Assembly (NCBI GenBank): GCA_016202875.1
Contig: JACQNX010000047.1
Span: 1-37,602 of the forward strand
Reading direction: 5' to 3'
Origin: Candidatus Aenigmatarchaeota archaeon
Lineage (GTDB): Archaea > Aenigmatarchaeota > Aenigmatarchaeia > GW2011-AR5
Length of the DNA stretch: 37,602 nucleotides
Shown: piece by piece, positions 27,001 to 35,852 of the stretch
Layout of the letters: the number at the start of each line of letters is the position of its first letter
How positions within the stretch are numbered: position 1 is the first letter of the stretch
Program-made: the position numbers and the translations under genes
Notes under the pieces: model-generated
What the model was told of the DNA's origin: nothing
What the model saw: only the letters and a program-made list of their open reading frames with translations
Database searches by the model: none

Positions 27001-28244
27001 TATCAAGAAGACAGACTTCACACGGGAACAAAATAGTTTCCGGCGATCTTTTCGGGCAGAGGCCAAAGATATCACGATGCGCGTCTTCTGAATACGTGTA
27101 CGACCTTTCTGTCCGCGATACAGAAATGTTCGTAACTGCACAGGGCACAGTCTTGCACAATTCATTCTACGGATATTGTGGGTACACACGTGCGCGACTA
27201 TACAACATAGATGTCGCTGCTTCTATCACTGCGTATGGAAGAGAGAATTTGCAGAAAACGAAGAAACTCATAGAAGAAAACTTTGATGTAGAGGTTATTT
27301 ATGCGGACACAGATTCCGCATTTCTCAAAACAAAGACAATAAACTTAGATGAGGCAAAAAAAATAGGCGAAGGTATAGCCCGGTTTGTCACAGATAATCT
27401 GCCAGGCTATTTGGAACTGCAGTTTGAAAAAATATACAGGACGTTTATCATCCTTACAAAGAAAAGATATGCAGGGCTCAAGTACGAACTTGCAGGCGAT
27501 ACATGGACCAATGAAATAGAGATGCGTGGCATAGAGACTGTGAGAAGAGACTGGTGCCCGCTGGTTTCGCAGGTGATGCTAGATGTTCTGGACATTCTGC
27601 TTAAAGAAGGGGATTTGCAAAAAGCCATCGATGTTGTCAAAGATGTATTAGAAAAACTCCGCCATAACCAGATAGACTTGGACAGGCTTACAATAATAAA
27701 AGGCATTACAAAACATGTTGACAGCTATGAGGGACTGCTGCCACACATTGAACTGGCAAGAAAAATGACCATGAGAAACCCTCAGGCAGCACCAAGAATA
27801 GGAGACAGAATAGGATTTGTTATTATAAGGGGCAACCAACTGCTCTCAAAACGAGCTGAGGATCCGGAATATGTCAAGAAAAATAACATAGAAATTGATT
27901 CTGATTATTATATTCATAACCAGTTGCTGCCACCACTGGAAAGGATATTCACGTCGGTTGGCGTGGAGAAGAGCGAGATACTGGGCAGCGGCAGGCAAGT
28001 CAGCCTCGGAGATGTTATGAACGGCACAAAACGAAAAATGAAACATGACATAGACGTTCGGTATGACCATGCAGACAGCACAGATAAAAAAGAACAGCCG
28101 CTGCAGGGCTGGGAAGCGTTTGTGTGCAAAAAATGTGCCAAGAGTTTCAGGTCAATCCCGCTTCAAGGATCATGTGAATGCGGCGGCGAAATACTAATGA
28201 GCTATCATGGATCTGTGAGCAACAGGGCTGTTATTAACCAGTGA
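24078..28244 (+). CDS. polB: Family B DNA polymerase precursor containing an intein
   Basis: Exo motifs SFDIECVSDD, GYNINNFDLPYL, YARKDADLS; Pol motifs DFKSLYPSIM, KQLAIKDMSN|SFYGYCGY, YADTDSAF; C-terminal Cys cluster. Confidence 0.96.
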   Translation: MKMQIVDVDYFLNTNKPVVRIFGRSQNGNAVCILYDQLLPYFYVKCSEEQAERIKGIKEVRSVEDAEMYIPIGYQEKKTLLKKIILLNPQDVPETRDRISALGIREVFEADIMFKYRFMIDHGLFGMQWIDAECTKANTKVAKVPAYCATTIKPVEQTGNAELRILSFDIECVSDDIKRAPDAKKDPIVMISMAFHPAYKGKKNIVFVAKHVLGENTKGFGSEKNMLEEFVKLIDDYDPDIITGYNINNFDLPYLMERLKHNKIPLNIGRSDKPMFGRTTGMTTEFVIPGRVVFDPYQILKRDPWLKFQRYDLNTVAKKMLNEEKHNVEYSEMAALWAGSREGLSRFIEYARKDADLSLRLVVEKGLMDKFYELSKISGVLLQDVFGGQTRRVDTMILHEFKKMDFVMPLNPSKSDLIRRAKERDKEGLKGAIVMEPKKGLHADGCVIVLDFKSLYPSIMRTYNISPDTLLQQGNAPHETSPTGAKFVAAGIQQGILPSLLTQLIETRSKIKKEMKAASGEKKRILNAKQLAIKDMSNSVHASTDIVVQEPTGNLHVCEIETLFNELVKEHPVKKIGDTEVIELDRWQTLSVDGNKSCFKPMYAISRHKHAGELTRIKTAMSEVMITDDHSIMAMAGRQSNRQRESQFDGLVEKGGKEVSEEDIIAQVRKVCLPENDVTFNWLEFLKTLPEEEILDICLYIPKSLQLNKKGWLKNRVKMLSAFNGPADSATLQTIVERRILRSSEGVLINRTGLTTVGNCGIVPVYEPTEDGEALIDFYEDFTYAKEEPLYYTLPITAAQKLPKFIERHSFVAVGGAHQGRRKVPIHLPVTDELAELIGWFVAEGSTYKRGNSFRSTISNTNKSHIRRITYLIKKCFGYDARIFNKDITMNTKLLYLFFRHLCGSSSYMKQVPDFILNSNTKIREAFMKGYYSGDGNVKVHRINTVSKTLAAQLNVMLKEFGGVQYNYFDGLYRISRRQTSHGNKIVSGDLFGQRPKISRCASSEYVYDLSVRDTEMFVTAQGTVLHNSFYGYCGYTRARLYNIDVAASITAYGRENLQKTKKLIEENFDVEVIYADTDSAFLKTKTINLDEAKKIGEGIARFVTDNLPGYLELQFEKIYRTFIILTKKRYAGLKYELAGDTWTNEIEMRGIETVRRDWCPLVSQVMLDVLDILLKEGDLQKAIDVVKDVLEKLRHNQIDLDRLTIIKGITKHVDSYEGLLPHIELARKMTMRNPQAAPRIGDRIGFVIIRGNQLLSKRAEDPEYVKKNNIEIDSDYYIHNQLLPPLERIFTSVGVEKSEILGSGRQVSLGDVMNGTKRKMKHDIDVRYDHADSTDKKEQPLQGWEAFVCKKCAKSFRSIPLQGSCECGGEILMSYHGSVSNRAVINQ
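25692..27161 (+). other. 490-aa intein with LAGLIDADG (DOD) homing endonuclease motifs
   Basis: N-terminal SVHASTDIVV, block B MITDDHSI, endonuclease motifs LIGWFVAEGS and FMKGYYSGDGN, C-terminus YDLSVRDTEMFVTAQGTVLHN|S. Confidence 0.94.
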
Positions 28245-28343
28245 ATAGGCAACCTGTATCGTGTTATTGTTGGTGTCAGTCCCTCTATGGCACTACGTAC
28301 AAGATCAGCAAATCTTAAATACAAGAGCGAATAATGAAAATGT

Positions 28344-28538
28344 ATGGCCAACAGGCACATCAAAGTTATCAACGGAAGAAAATATTACTATGAATCCATA
28401 AGAAAAGGGAAAAAAGTAACCAGCAGATACCTGGGGCCAGTGGGCGAGAGGAAAAGAAAGCTAAGAGAGGCACAGCAGCCGCAGGAACTAGTTCTTGAGG
28501 AACAAGAAATAAGGCCAGAAGAAAATTATATTGGATGA
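28344..28538 (+). CDS. Small basic protein with KYYYESIRKGKKVTSRYLG domain
   Basis: 64 aa; resembles the N-terminus of the Fic protein at 13142-14089. Confidence 0.6.
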   Translation: MANRHIKVINGRKYYYESIRKGKKVTSRYLGPVGERKRKLREAQQPQELVLEEQEIRPEENYIG

Positions 28539-28681
28539 GGTTGGTGTGTTACCAATTAGCAGCTTCTAGAGGAAGTGCATTTTTAAGCTGATCTTGATAT
28601 TCCAACAATTTCTTTGGGCGTTAGTTTTAAAAGGGTTGTGCGCCAAACGAATGCATAAAATACTGTAAAGAGGTGCAAAAC

Positions 28682-28858
28682 ATGGCAGAACTTCTTGTGG
28701 TAAGAAGCAAAGTAAGGGAACTTGCAAAGAAAAAGAAAATGAACATGGGTGCTGATGCTGCTGACGCACTGAGCAAAGAAGTTGCCCGTCTTGTAGAGAG
28801 GGCATCAGAAAGGGCCAAGGCGAACAGAAGGTCAACGATCAAGGGCAGAGACGTGTGA
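28682..28858 (+). CDS. Short histone-fold protein
   Basis: MAELLVVRSKVRELAKKKKMNMGADAADALSKEVARLVERASERAKANRRSTIKGRDV; 58 aa. The track start is 28673. Confidence 0.8.
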   Translation: MAELLVVRSKVRELAKKKKMNMGADAADALSKEVARLVERASERAKANRRSTIKGRDV

Positions 28859-28867
28859 ACTACTTTT

Positions 28868-30055
28868 TCAAAACGGATAGTAAAAAATTATGGTTGGCAC
28901 CAGCAGGACAGCCATCATAACAGACATTTTTATTTTTGAAAGATACGCAAAAATACCCAGGCTTGCACAAACCGCAAAAAGAAGCAGGCCGTAGACGCCT
29001 GTGAACACAATGACCATTGCAAACACAGCAATGAAGACTATTTTAGACACTATGACGTAATTTATCTTTTCGATAATATGCAAAAACACCTTTGCCAGCC
29101 TTAATGCGGCGAGCGCCGAAACAGCGCCTGCAAATAAGGCGACGAAAAGCACCAGGAACACGTCTGGGAGAGAGAGCGAAAGGAAATTATCTATTATCAC
29201 CGCCGCCCCGCTCCTTGTCTTGCCTATAAGCCATAATGAAATAACAGAGATTATTATATTTGATGTTGCCAGGGCGCCCAATGTGAGCAGGAAAGATTTT
29301 TCATTCTTATCAACTGTTGCCAGGGACGCCACCTGACTGGTGCCAACACCGGGCAGAAGACCGGAAAATATACCGCCCAATGAACCGAATATCACAGAAC
29401 GCTTTATCAAACGCCTGGAGATGTATTCTTCAGGCTTCTGCTTTCCTATGATGATGCCCCTCTTCCTGAACTGCATGGCAAGCACGCTCGCGCCAAACAT
29501 ACCAGACAGCACGGGGAACAGCATTACTGTGCTGTCAAGCGGCAGGCGCTGCAGGGACAAGCCTATTACACCGGCGAAAAGAAAACACACACCTGACAGC
29601 AATTTTTTGGCCCCCTCTTCTGTAAGTATCATGTAGAGAGAAATACCCAAAAGCAGGAAAAACAGTGCTGGCTGCAGGAAGCCGTAGATAAGGGGAAAGA
29701 CGATAATAATTACAGGAAACAGCACCGCAAGCACGGCAACAGCGAGCAGACCTCCTGTAACAGCGAGCTTCACTGCCTGATAGCCGCGGCCTTCGAGCAG
29801 CATCCTATGGCCCGGGTTGACAGATAGCTCTGTGCCTTCTTCAGGCGCGCCGAAGAGAATAGAAGGAAGGAAATCTACAATCGCATTGGACACGGCCATA
29901 GCAACGACAAAGCAGATCAGATTCTGGGGCGCTGCAGATACGGAAAACAGCAGCGGCGTAAGAAGTATGAGGAAATTCGGATGCAGCCCAGGCACTAAAC
30001 CGAACACTATGCCAACAAAAATTCCCAATAAAGCAAAAAGCAAGAACTCTAACAT
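28868..30055 (-). CDS. TctA/DUF112-like multi-pass membrane protein
   Basis: GIFVGIVFGLVPGLHPNFLILLTPLLF and repeated GLLPGVGTSQVASLA; multi-TM 395 aa. Confidence 0.8.
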   Translation of the reverse strand: MLEFLLFALLGIFVGIVFGLVPGLHPNFLILLTPLLFSVSAAPQNLICFVVAMAVSNAIVDFLPSILFGAPEEGTELSVNPGHRMLLEGRGYQAVKLAVTGGLLAVAVLAVLFPVIIIVFPLIYGFLQPALFFLLLGISLYMILTEEGAKKLLSGVCFLFAGVIGLSLQRLPLDSTVMLFPVLSGMFGASVLAMQFRKRGIIIGKQKPEEYISRRLIKRSVIFGSLGGIFSGLLPGVGTSQVASLATVDKNEKSFLLTLGALATSNIIISVISLWLIGKTRSGAAVIIDNFLSLSLPDVFLVLFVALFAGAVSALAALRLAKVFLHIIEKINYVIVSKIVFIAVFAMVIVFTGVYGLLLFAVCASLGIFAYLSKIKMSVMMAVLLVPTIIFYYPF

Positions 30056-30092
30056 AAAAAATCTTTAAATCCGAAGGTAATAAAATGATAGC

Positions 30093-30410
30093 ATGTTTGG
30101 CAAAGATCCGAAAAAAATTGAGCAGATGATGAAGAAGCTCAACATCAACACGAGAGAGCTGGATGCGAGCGAAGTCACAATCAGGACAGACTCAGGAGAC
30201 ATAATCATCGAAGCGCCGGAAATAATGATCATGACAATGGGCGGCCGCGACGTGTACCAGATAACAGGCCAAGTGAGGAAAGGCCCGAAAGAAGAGGATG
30301 TCAGGACAGTGATGGAGCACACAGGAAAGGACAGGACAGCAGTCGAGAAGAAGCTGGAAGAGCTGAACAACAATCTTGCAAAGGCGATAATGGAACTGAA
30401 GAAGGAGTAA
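30093..30410 (+). CDS. nac: Nascent polypeptide-associated complex protein (archaeal NAC)
   Basis: NAC domain MFGKDPKKIEQMMKKLNI…IEAPEIMIMTMGGRDVYQITG plus C-terminal UBA-like EEDVRTVMEHTGKDRTAVEKKLEEL. Confidence 0.94.
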   Translation: MFGKDPKKIEQMMKKLNINTRELDASEVTIRTDSGDIIIEAPEIMIMTMGGRDVYQITGQVRKGPKEEDVRTVMEHTGKDRTAVEKKLEELNNNLAKAIMELKKE

Positions 30411-30428
30411 TAGAAAGCAGGTGTTACA

Positions 30429-30665
30429 ATGAAAGACGTTTTGCGAAATAAGATGCTTGCAATTGCGTTGCTGCTGATAGGCATAATTTTCATCGTCGAA
30501 GCTTCTGCTGTCATGTACGTGCTGGGGCTGCTCCCACCCTTTATTTTGCAATCAAACCCACAAGTTGCGCAATTCGTGTCCGTCGGGTGGGGCTATGGGA
30601 TGCTGAAACTTCTTGTCGGGCTTATAGCTGCTGTGTCTGCTGGGGCAATTATTTTTTCACGCTAG
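30429..30665 (+). CDS. Small membrane protein
   Basis: 78 aa with two hydrophobic segments; 18 nt downstream of the NAC stop codon. Confidence 0.55.
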   Translation: MKDVLRNKMLAIALLLIGIIFIVEASAVMYVLGLLPPFILQSNPQVAQFVSVGWGYGMLKLLVGLIAAVSAGAIIFSR

Positions 30666-30752
30666 ATAGGTTTTTATTGATTTCCCAGAAAAGATAATGC
30701 ATGGAACTATTCTAAATATACTTCATTCTGAGAGCGTAGGGAGACTGGTATT

Positions 30753-32219
30753 ATGTGCGGAATTATAGGAATTTACAATTTCACCGGTGAGAATATCGTA
30801 AAAACGGCGGCAATAGGGCTGCTAGGCGTACAAAATCGCGGGCACGAAGGAGCAGGTTTAGCCTTTTTTGATGATCATGCGTTCAGGTCTTTTAAAGAAT
30901 TCGGCTATGCGCACGAATTGTTTAAGGACAAGGAACTTTATAATGGCAACATAAATCTGAAAGATGTTGTCGGTGCAACTAGATATTCAACCCAAGGCGG
31001 TACTGATAAAAACAATTTACAGCCACATACTGTTAGAAATATTGTCCTTGTTCATAACGGCAATCTTATTAATACACATGAATTAAGGCCGCGATATGAT
31101 AAGCGATTTGGTGGCGAATACGATCTGCAAGGCACAACAGATTCCGAGCTTCTTGCCGCTATTTTTGCTGATTCAACAGACCTCATAGAAGGCGCGGAGA
31201 AGTGCGCGCGTGAGGCACTGGGCGGTTACAGTATTATTGTGATGAATGATCGAGGCGAAATGCTCCTTGCAAAAGATCCACAAGGATTTTGGCCTTTAGT
31301 TTATGGTAAACACAATGGAACATTTTACGCAGCTTCTGAAACGAGCACACTGCAGACATGGGGCTTTCGCAATGCTGAAATACATCACATCCAGCAGGGC
31401 GAATATGTCTTTTTGGATTCTAAAGCGCCTTTGGATGCAGAACAAATAAAAACCAATAGAGTTGGCGTAGTCAGAGAAAGCACGCCATGCTATTTCAATG
31501 ATATCTATTTCGGCAGGCCGTCATCAGTCAATGGGTCTAAGAGCAATCACTTTATAAGAAAAGAATTAGGAAGGATACATGCAAGACGTGACAGAGAAGA
31601 AGGCATTCGGGCTGATGCAGTTGTTCCAATAATGCATTCCGGGCTTTCTTATGCTGTAGGCTATGCACAGGAATCCGGATATCCACTAGATACTCTGCTA
31701 GACATCAATCACTCAATAGGGCGTATATACATCTCGCCTGACGGAAAGGGAGAAGACAGTTACTTAGGCTTAACCCTGACACGAGACGAATTAACGAGAA
31801 TCAAGCATGTGCCCATGGAACCAGAGCTTGGAGGAAAACGAATCGTGCTGACAGACGATTCAATAATAAGAAGTGTCGCATGTAACGCATTGGTGGAAGA
31901 GTTATTCAATGCAGGAGTTGCTGAAATTCACCTAAGGATAGGCTCCCCGCCTATACGATACCCATGTGCTTATGGTCAAGATTTTTCTACTAGAAGAGAA
32001 CTGGCAGCTGCCAGCGCAGAAAAAGAAATTGGTTCAGGGGAGCAAGGTCTTATAGAAGAATACCTAGCTAATGCACTGCACGTAACAAGTTTGCGTTACA
32101 GCACTATTGAAGATTTAAAAAAGACTGCAGGGCGTGGCATTTGCACAGCATGTTTAGATGGAAGTTATAAACCGGAATTGCCAGACACAGCCCAATTCAG
32201 AAATGCGCTGGCACTATGA
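30753..32219 (+). CDS. purF: Amidophosphoribosyltransferase
   Basis: MCGIIGIYNF catalytic Cys2; GATRYSTQGGTDKNNLQPH; PRPP motif IVLTDDSIIRS. Confidence 0.93.
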   Translation: MCGIIGIYNFTGENIVKTAAIGLLGVQNRGHEGAGLAFFDDHAFRSFKEFGYAHELFKDKELYNGNINLKDVVGATRYSTQGGTDKNNLQPHTVRNIVLVHNGNLINTHELRPRYDKRFGGEYDLQGTTDSELLAAIFADSTDLIEGAEKCAREALGGYSIIVMNDRGEMLLAKDPQGFWPLVYGKHNGTFYAASETSTLQTWGFRNAEIHHIQQGEYVFLDSKAPLDAEQIKTNRVGVVRESTPCYFNDIYFGRPSSVNGSKSNHFIRKELGRIHARRDREEGIRADAVVPIMHSGLSYAVGYAQESGYPLDTLLDINHSIGRIYISPDGKGEDSYLGLTLTRDELTRIKHVPMEPELGGKRIVLTDDSIIRSVACNALVEELFNAGVAEIHLRIGSPPIRYPCAYGQDFSTRRELAAASAEKEIGSGEQGLIEEYLANALHVTSLRYSTIEDLKKTAGRGICTACLDGSYKPELPDTAQFRNALAL

Positions 32220-32224
32220 TACTT

Positions 32225-33814
32225 CTACTTCTTCAAAAACTTCTCCACGATCACGCTGAATGCCGGCCTTGCGATCAGCACGCCGACGAGTACGCCGATC
32301 ATAGTCACTATCGCAAAGCCGCGGAGCAAACCGAAACCAAAGATTGTCAACGGTATCATGACAGCTATCATAGTCCCTGCAGAGCCGAATATAATAAAGA
32401 AAGCGCGCTTGAATCTTTCCTTCAATGTTTCAACGTGCGCTTCGCCGCCACGGAGGGCCTGGTCTATTATAATGATCTGCGAATTCACACCAGTGCCTAC
32501 TGTGGCGATAATGGCAGCAATGGCTGCCAGGTCTATTGTCCAGCCAATGGCTGTGGCCAAGCCTAAAATAATCAACACTTCACTTAAGAACGTAGCTACC
32601 ATTGGAATTACAAGGCGCAGCCGCCTGTAGCGCAACAGCACTATGACAACTACGCCTATTACTGCACCCAAACCCGCGAGCAACGCGCTCTTTATGAAGC
32701 CGACACCAAGCGTAGGGGATATTGTGTCTATGCTCAAGACTTCTATCGCCGTTGGCAAGGCGCCGGAGCGCAGGATTGCCTGCAATCTTGCTCTTTCACG
32801 CGCCGCTTCCTGAAAAGAGTCTGCACCACCTGAAATGCTTATTTCTGTTTCAGCACGTCCTTTTAGTGTGGAGGCGATGTTAAGCGTGTCAATGATTTCA
32901 CCATCGAGATAGAGCGATATCTGCGCGTCCAGATAGTTCCCGAGAGATGCTGCGTTTTTCGTGACTTTTGCAAAACGCTCTGCGCTCTCTGGGCTTATCT
33001 GTATCCCGAATGACCACTGGAAACCATTGCCCAAGTTTTCTATGCGCGAGCGCTGTGGATCAAAGAATACTGTCCTGATGTCAGAACCGGAAAATATAAT
33101 GGCTGTAAGATTTGCCCTGCTGCCACTACGGTTGTTGTAGACAAATTCTATGTGATCAATAACAAAGGAATCTCCAGGCTTTACCGTTTTATTCCCGATA
33201 GTCGCAACAGAGTCTGAAAATGTTATATTGTACTTCTTATCAAGATTGAGAGACGAAGCAGCAAATGTTATTTTTCCTTCGAACTTCCCCTGGGTCTGCA
33301 ACAAGTCAACAAGCTCCTGCTTATTGCCGCCAGCAATACTGATCTCAATAAAATTTTCCTTGTTTACACTCACAGTGCGAAATGCGGCTTCCCGCAGACC
33401 GAAGACATTTATCCTTGTCTGCAGAGTGGACTTGACCTGTTCTGCGACCTCAGGACTGCTGTCATTCAGTTTTATCAATGCACGGACTCCGCCTTTTATA
33501 TCAAGCCCAAAACGGAGATTGGTTGGCTGGACTTCTTCGATATCAATGCCCAGCGTGCCGTTTGCCCTTACGAATATGGCGCCTTTGTCTGTTTTAAGCT
33601 TCACAATGCCGGAATAAGTTTTGTCAACAAACTGCGGTGTAAACTTTTCGCCGTTAACCTCATAAACAACTATGCCGACTTTCAGCTGTTCTGGCGCATC
33701 TTTGCCGATAAAGGAAATTCTATAGCCAGCGGGATTCAGGTTGGGCCCTATAAGCACAATAGCTATGACAATGAACAGGAGCCACAACAGCACTTTGTAG
33801 TTTTTCAGGATCAT
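32225..33814 (-). CDS. secD: Preprotein translocase subunit SecD
   Basis: LRFGLDIKGGVRALIKL, GALPTAIEVLSIDTISPTLG, six-TM C-terminus. The track start is 33865; ATGA overlap with secF favours 33814. Confidence 0.95.
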   Translation of the reverse strand: MILKNYKVLLWLLFIVIAIVLIGPNLNPAGYRISFIGKDAPEQLKVGIVVYEVNGEKFTPQFVDKTYSGIVKLKTDKGAIFVRANGTLGIDIEEVQPTNLRFGLDIKGGVRALIKLNDSSPEVAEQVKSTLQTRINVFGLREAAFRTVSVNKENFIEISIAGGNKQELVDLLQTQGKFEGKITFAASSLNLDKKYNITFSDSVATIGNKTVKPGDSFVIDHIEFVYNNRSGSRANLTAIIFSGSDIRTVFFDPQRSRIENLGNGFQWSFGIQISPESAERFAKVTKNAASLGNYLDAQISLYLDGEIIDTLNIASTLKGRAETEISISGGADSFQEAARERARLQAILRSGALPTAIEVLSIDTISPTLGVGFIKSALLAGLGAVIGVVVIVLLRYRRLRLVIPMVATFLSEVLIILGLATAIGWTIDLAAIAAIIATVGTGVNSQIIIIDQALRGGEAHVETLKERFKRAFFIIFGSAGTMIAVMIPLTIFGFGLLRGFAIVTMIGVLVGVLIARPAFSVIVEKFLKK

Positions 33815-34656
33815 CTGTTTTTCCTCTCCATGTACAGCCGCAGAATTCCTGCATTGGTAAACCATGTTGCAAATACATCAACAATTAAGCCAATAATAAG
33901 CACCAGTGCGATCCGCTCAAGCACAAAAGAACCGGCGATAAAATACAGTGCAACCAATGCAGCCAGTGTGGTAGCAGTCATGACAAGACCGGTTTTCATG
34001 CCATTTGTAATCCTTTCAAACATCTGCAATTCGCGGGAACGCAGCATGTTAGTTGTCAGCAGAATGTCTGTGTCTACAGAATACCCAATCAATGTCAACA
34101 GGGCGGCGATAACGGGAAGCGAGAGCTCTATATGCAGCACGTTCATGATACCAAGTGTTATGCCGATGTCTACAATCACAGAAAGAATGACAATGCCTGA
34201 CGGCACGGGAGAACGAAATATTGCAAAGACCACAATAGCCATGAGAATAAATGCCACTACGAACGCCAGTACTGCTTGCTGGAAAAATATTGCACCAAGA
34301 ACAGGGCCGATAGTGCGCACAGTAGGTTCGCCTTCAAAATTGACGATTGTTTTAAGCGTTTCAATTGCCTGGGTTTCATTTGCACTATAAGGCAGACTAA
34401 TCTGAAGCGTTTTTGTAATGCCTGATATTAGCTGGACCTTTGCACCAGGAATTGCATTTTCTAGTGCCTGAATATCAGCATCCCTGACAGTTACACTGAT
34501 CTGCTTGCCGCCTGTGAGTTCAACGTCCCTTTCCAGGATAAAGCCTGTTGTCAGTGCTGTGTTGGCCAAGACCATAATGGATATCACTAAAGCAATCAGC
34601 GGCAGCCACATGAGCTTTTTCTGGTGCTTATCAACAATTCCAAATATCGAGAGCAT
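33811..34656 (-). CDS. secF: Preprotein translocase subunit SecF
   Basis: DVELTGGKQISVTV, TLIGYSVDTDILLTTNMLR. Confidence 0.94.
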   Translation of the reverse strand: MLSIFGIVDKHQKKLMWLPLIALVISIMVLANTALTTGFILERDVELTGGKQISVTVRDADIQALENAIPGAKVQLISGITKTLQISLPYSANETQAIETLKTIVNFEGEPTVRTIGPVLGAIFFQQAVLAFVVAFILMAIVVFAIFRSPVPSGIVILSVIVDIGITLGIMNVLHIELSLPVIAALLTLIGYSVDTDILLTTNMLRSRELQMFERITNGMKTGLVMTATTLAALVALYFIAGSFVLERIALVLIIGLIVDVFATWFTNAGILRLYMERKNR

Positions 34657-34715
34657 TTTTGGTCACATTAAAGAACTCTTATCAATTATTTAAGTTTAAA
34701 ACAGTTTTAATTCTA

Positions 34716-35804
34716 ATGCATGATGTTATTTTTGTAGGCGGTGGCGTTGCCGGCTGCTACACAGCAAGCCTGCTTCCAAAGCATTTGGACACGCTGGTGC
34801 TGGAAAAGAACAAAAAAATCCAGCTAAAAGACAGTGGAATCGTTTCTACACATTTTGATTCTTTTATCCAAGAGCCCAGACTCATTAAAAACCGCGTGGA
34901 TGAGATAGAATGCATATCACCTTCAGGGAAAGTGTTCTCGCTGAAGCGCGAAGACCCTTTTATTTACATTCTAAAAAGGAAGAAATTTTCCCGTTATCTG
35001 AGACAGAAAGCAAAAGAACGCAGCACCTTTAAGTGCGAGAATGTCCTAGAAGTTATCCAGAGGAAAGACTGCGTTACTGTGAGAACAAACGAAGGCGAAT
35101 ATGACGCAAGAATAGTTGTAGGGTGCGATGGTGCGAACTCTCTGGTGCGCAGGGGCATGGGCATCAAGCCACCTGTTTTGTCTGTAGGCATGATGGTAAA
35201 GACAAAAGAGAAGATGGCTGAAAAAATACAGGTGTTCTTTAATAAATATTATTCTCCAGACTATTTTGCATGGATCATCCCACAAAACCATGAGTACGGG
35301 CTCATGACAGCCATACGTCCAAGGGAATACATAAATTATTTTGCTGCCAGCCAGCACCTGCCTGAAGGAAAAATGTATGCCTATCTTGTTCCAATGGGCA
35401 TAACAAGAAGCTATGGCAACAGGACTTTATTAGTAGGGGACGCGTGCGGGCAAAACAAGCCACTGACGGGGGGCGGCATCATGTTCTCGCTCACTGCTGC
35501 GCATATTGCTGCAGAGATAATAAAAGATGCATTTCAGACAAAAACATTTTCTGCCGCCTTTCTCTGCCATTATGAAAGAATGTGGAAGTCACAGTTGCAG
35601 AAAGAAATAAACAGGCAAAAAATTGTAAGAAAAATATACAGGAAACTCACAAACAATGACGTAGACAAGCTGTTTGATGACTTTGGCGCGCATATAGAGA
35701 CGCTGACAGGGTTTGATTATGACAGATTCAGTCTTTCTTCGAGCAACTTGCCGAGGTTGAAACTCTTTAAGTTTGCTATTTCACATGCACGGCATTTACT
35801 TTGA
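34716..35804 (+). CDS. Geranylgeranyl reductase family FAD-dependent oxidoreductase
   Basis: DVIFVGGGVAGCYTASLLPKHLDTLVLEKNKKI; VVGCDGANSLVRR; LLVGDACGQNKPLTGGGI. The track start is 34659. Confidence 0.88.
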   Translation: MHDVIFVGGGVAGCYTASLLPKHLDTLVLEKNKKIQLKDSGIVSTHFDSFIQEPRLIKNRVDEIECISPSGKVFSLKREDPFIYILKRKKFSRYLRQKAKERSTFKCENVLEVIQRKDCVTVRTNEGEYDARIVVGCDGANSLVRRGMGIKPPVLSVGMMVKTKEKMAEKIQVFFNKYYSPDYFAWIIPQNHEYGLMTAIRPREYINYFAASQHLPEGKMYAYLVPMGITRSYGNRTLLVGDACGQNKPLTGGGIMFSLTAAHIAAEIIKDAFQTKTFSAAFLCHYERMWKSQLQKEINRQKIVRKIYRKLTNNDVDKLFDDFGAHIETLTGFDYDRFSLSSSNLPRLKLFKFAISHARHLL

Positions 35805-35852
35805 AACTTCTCTACGAATGACAATCTTATAAAGATTTAACATGAATCTCAA

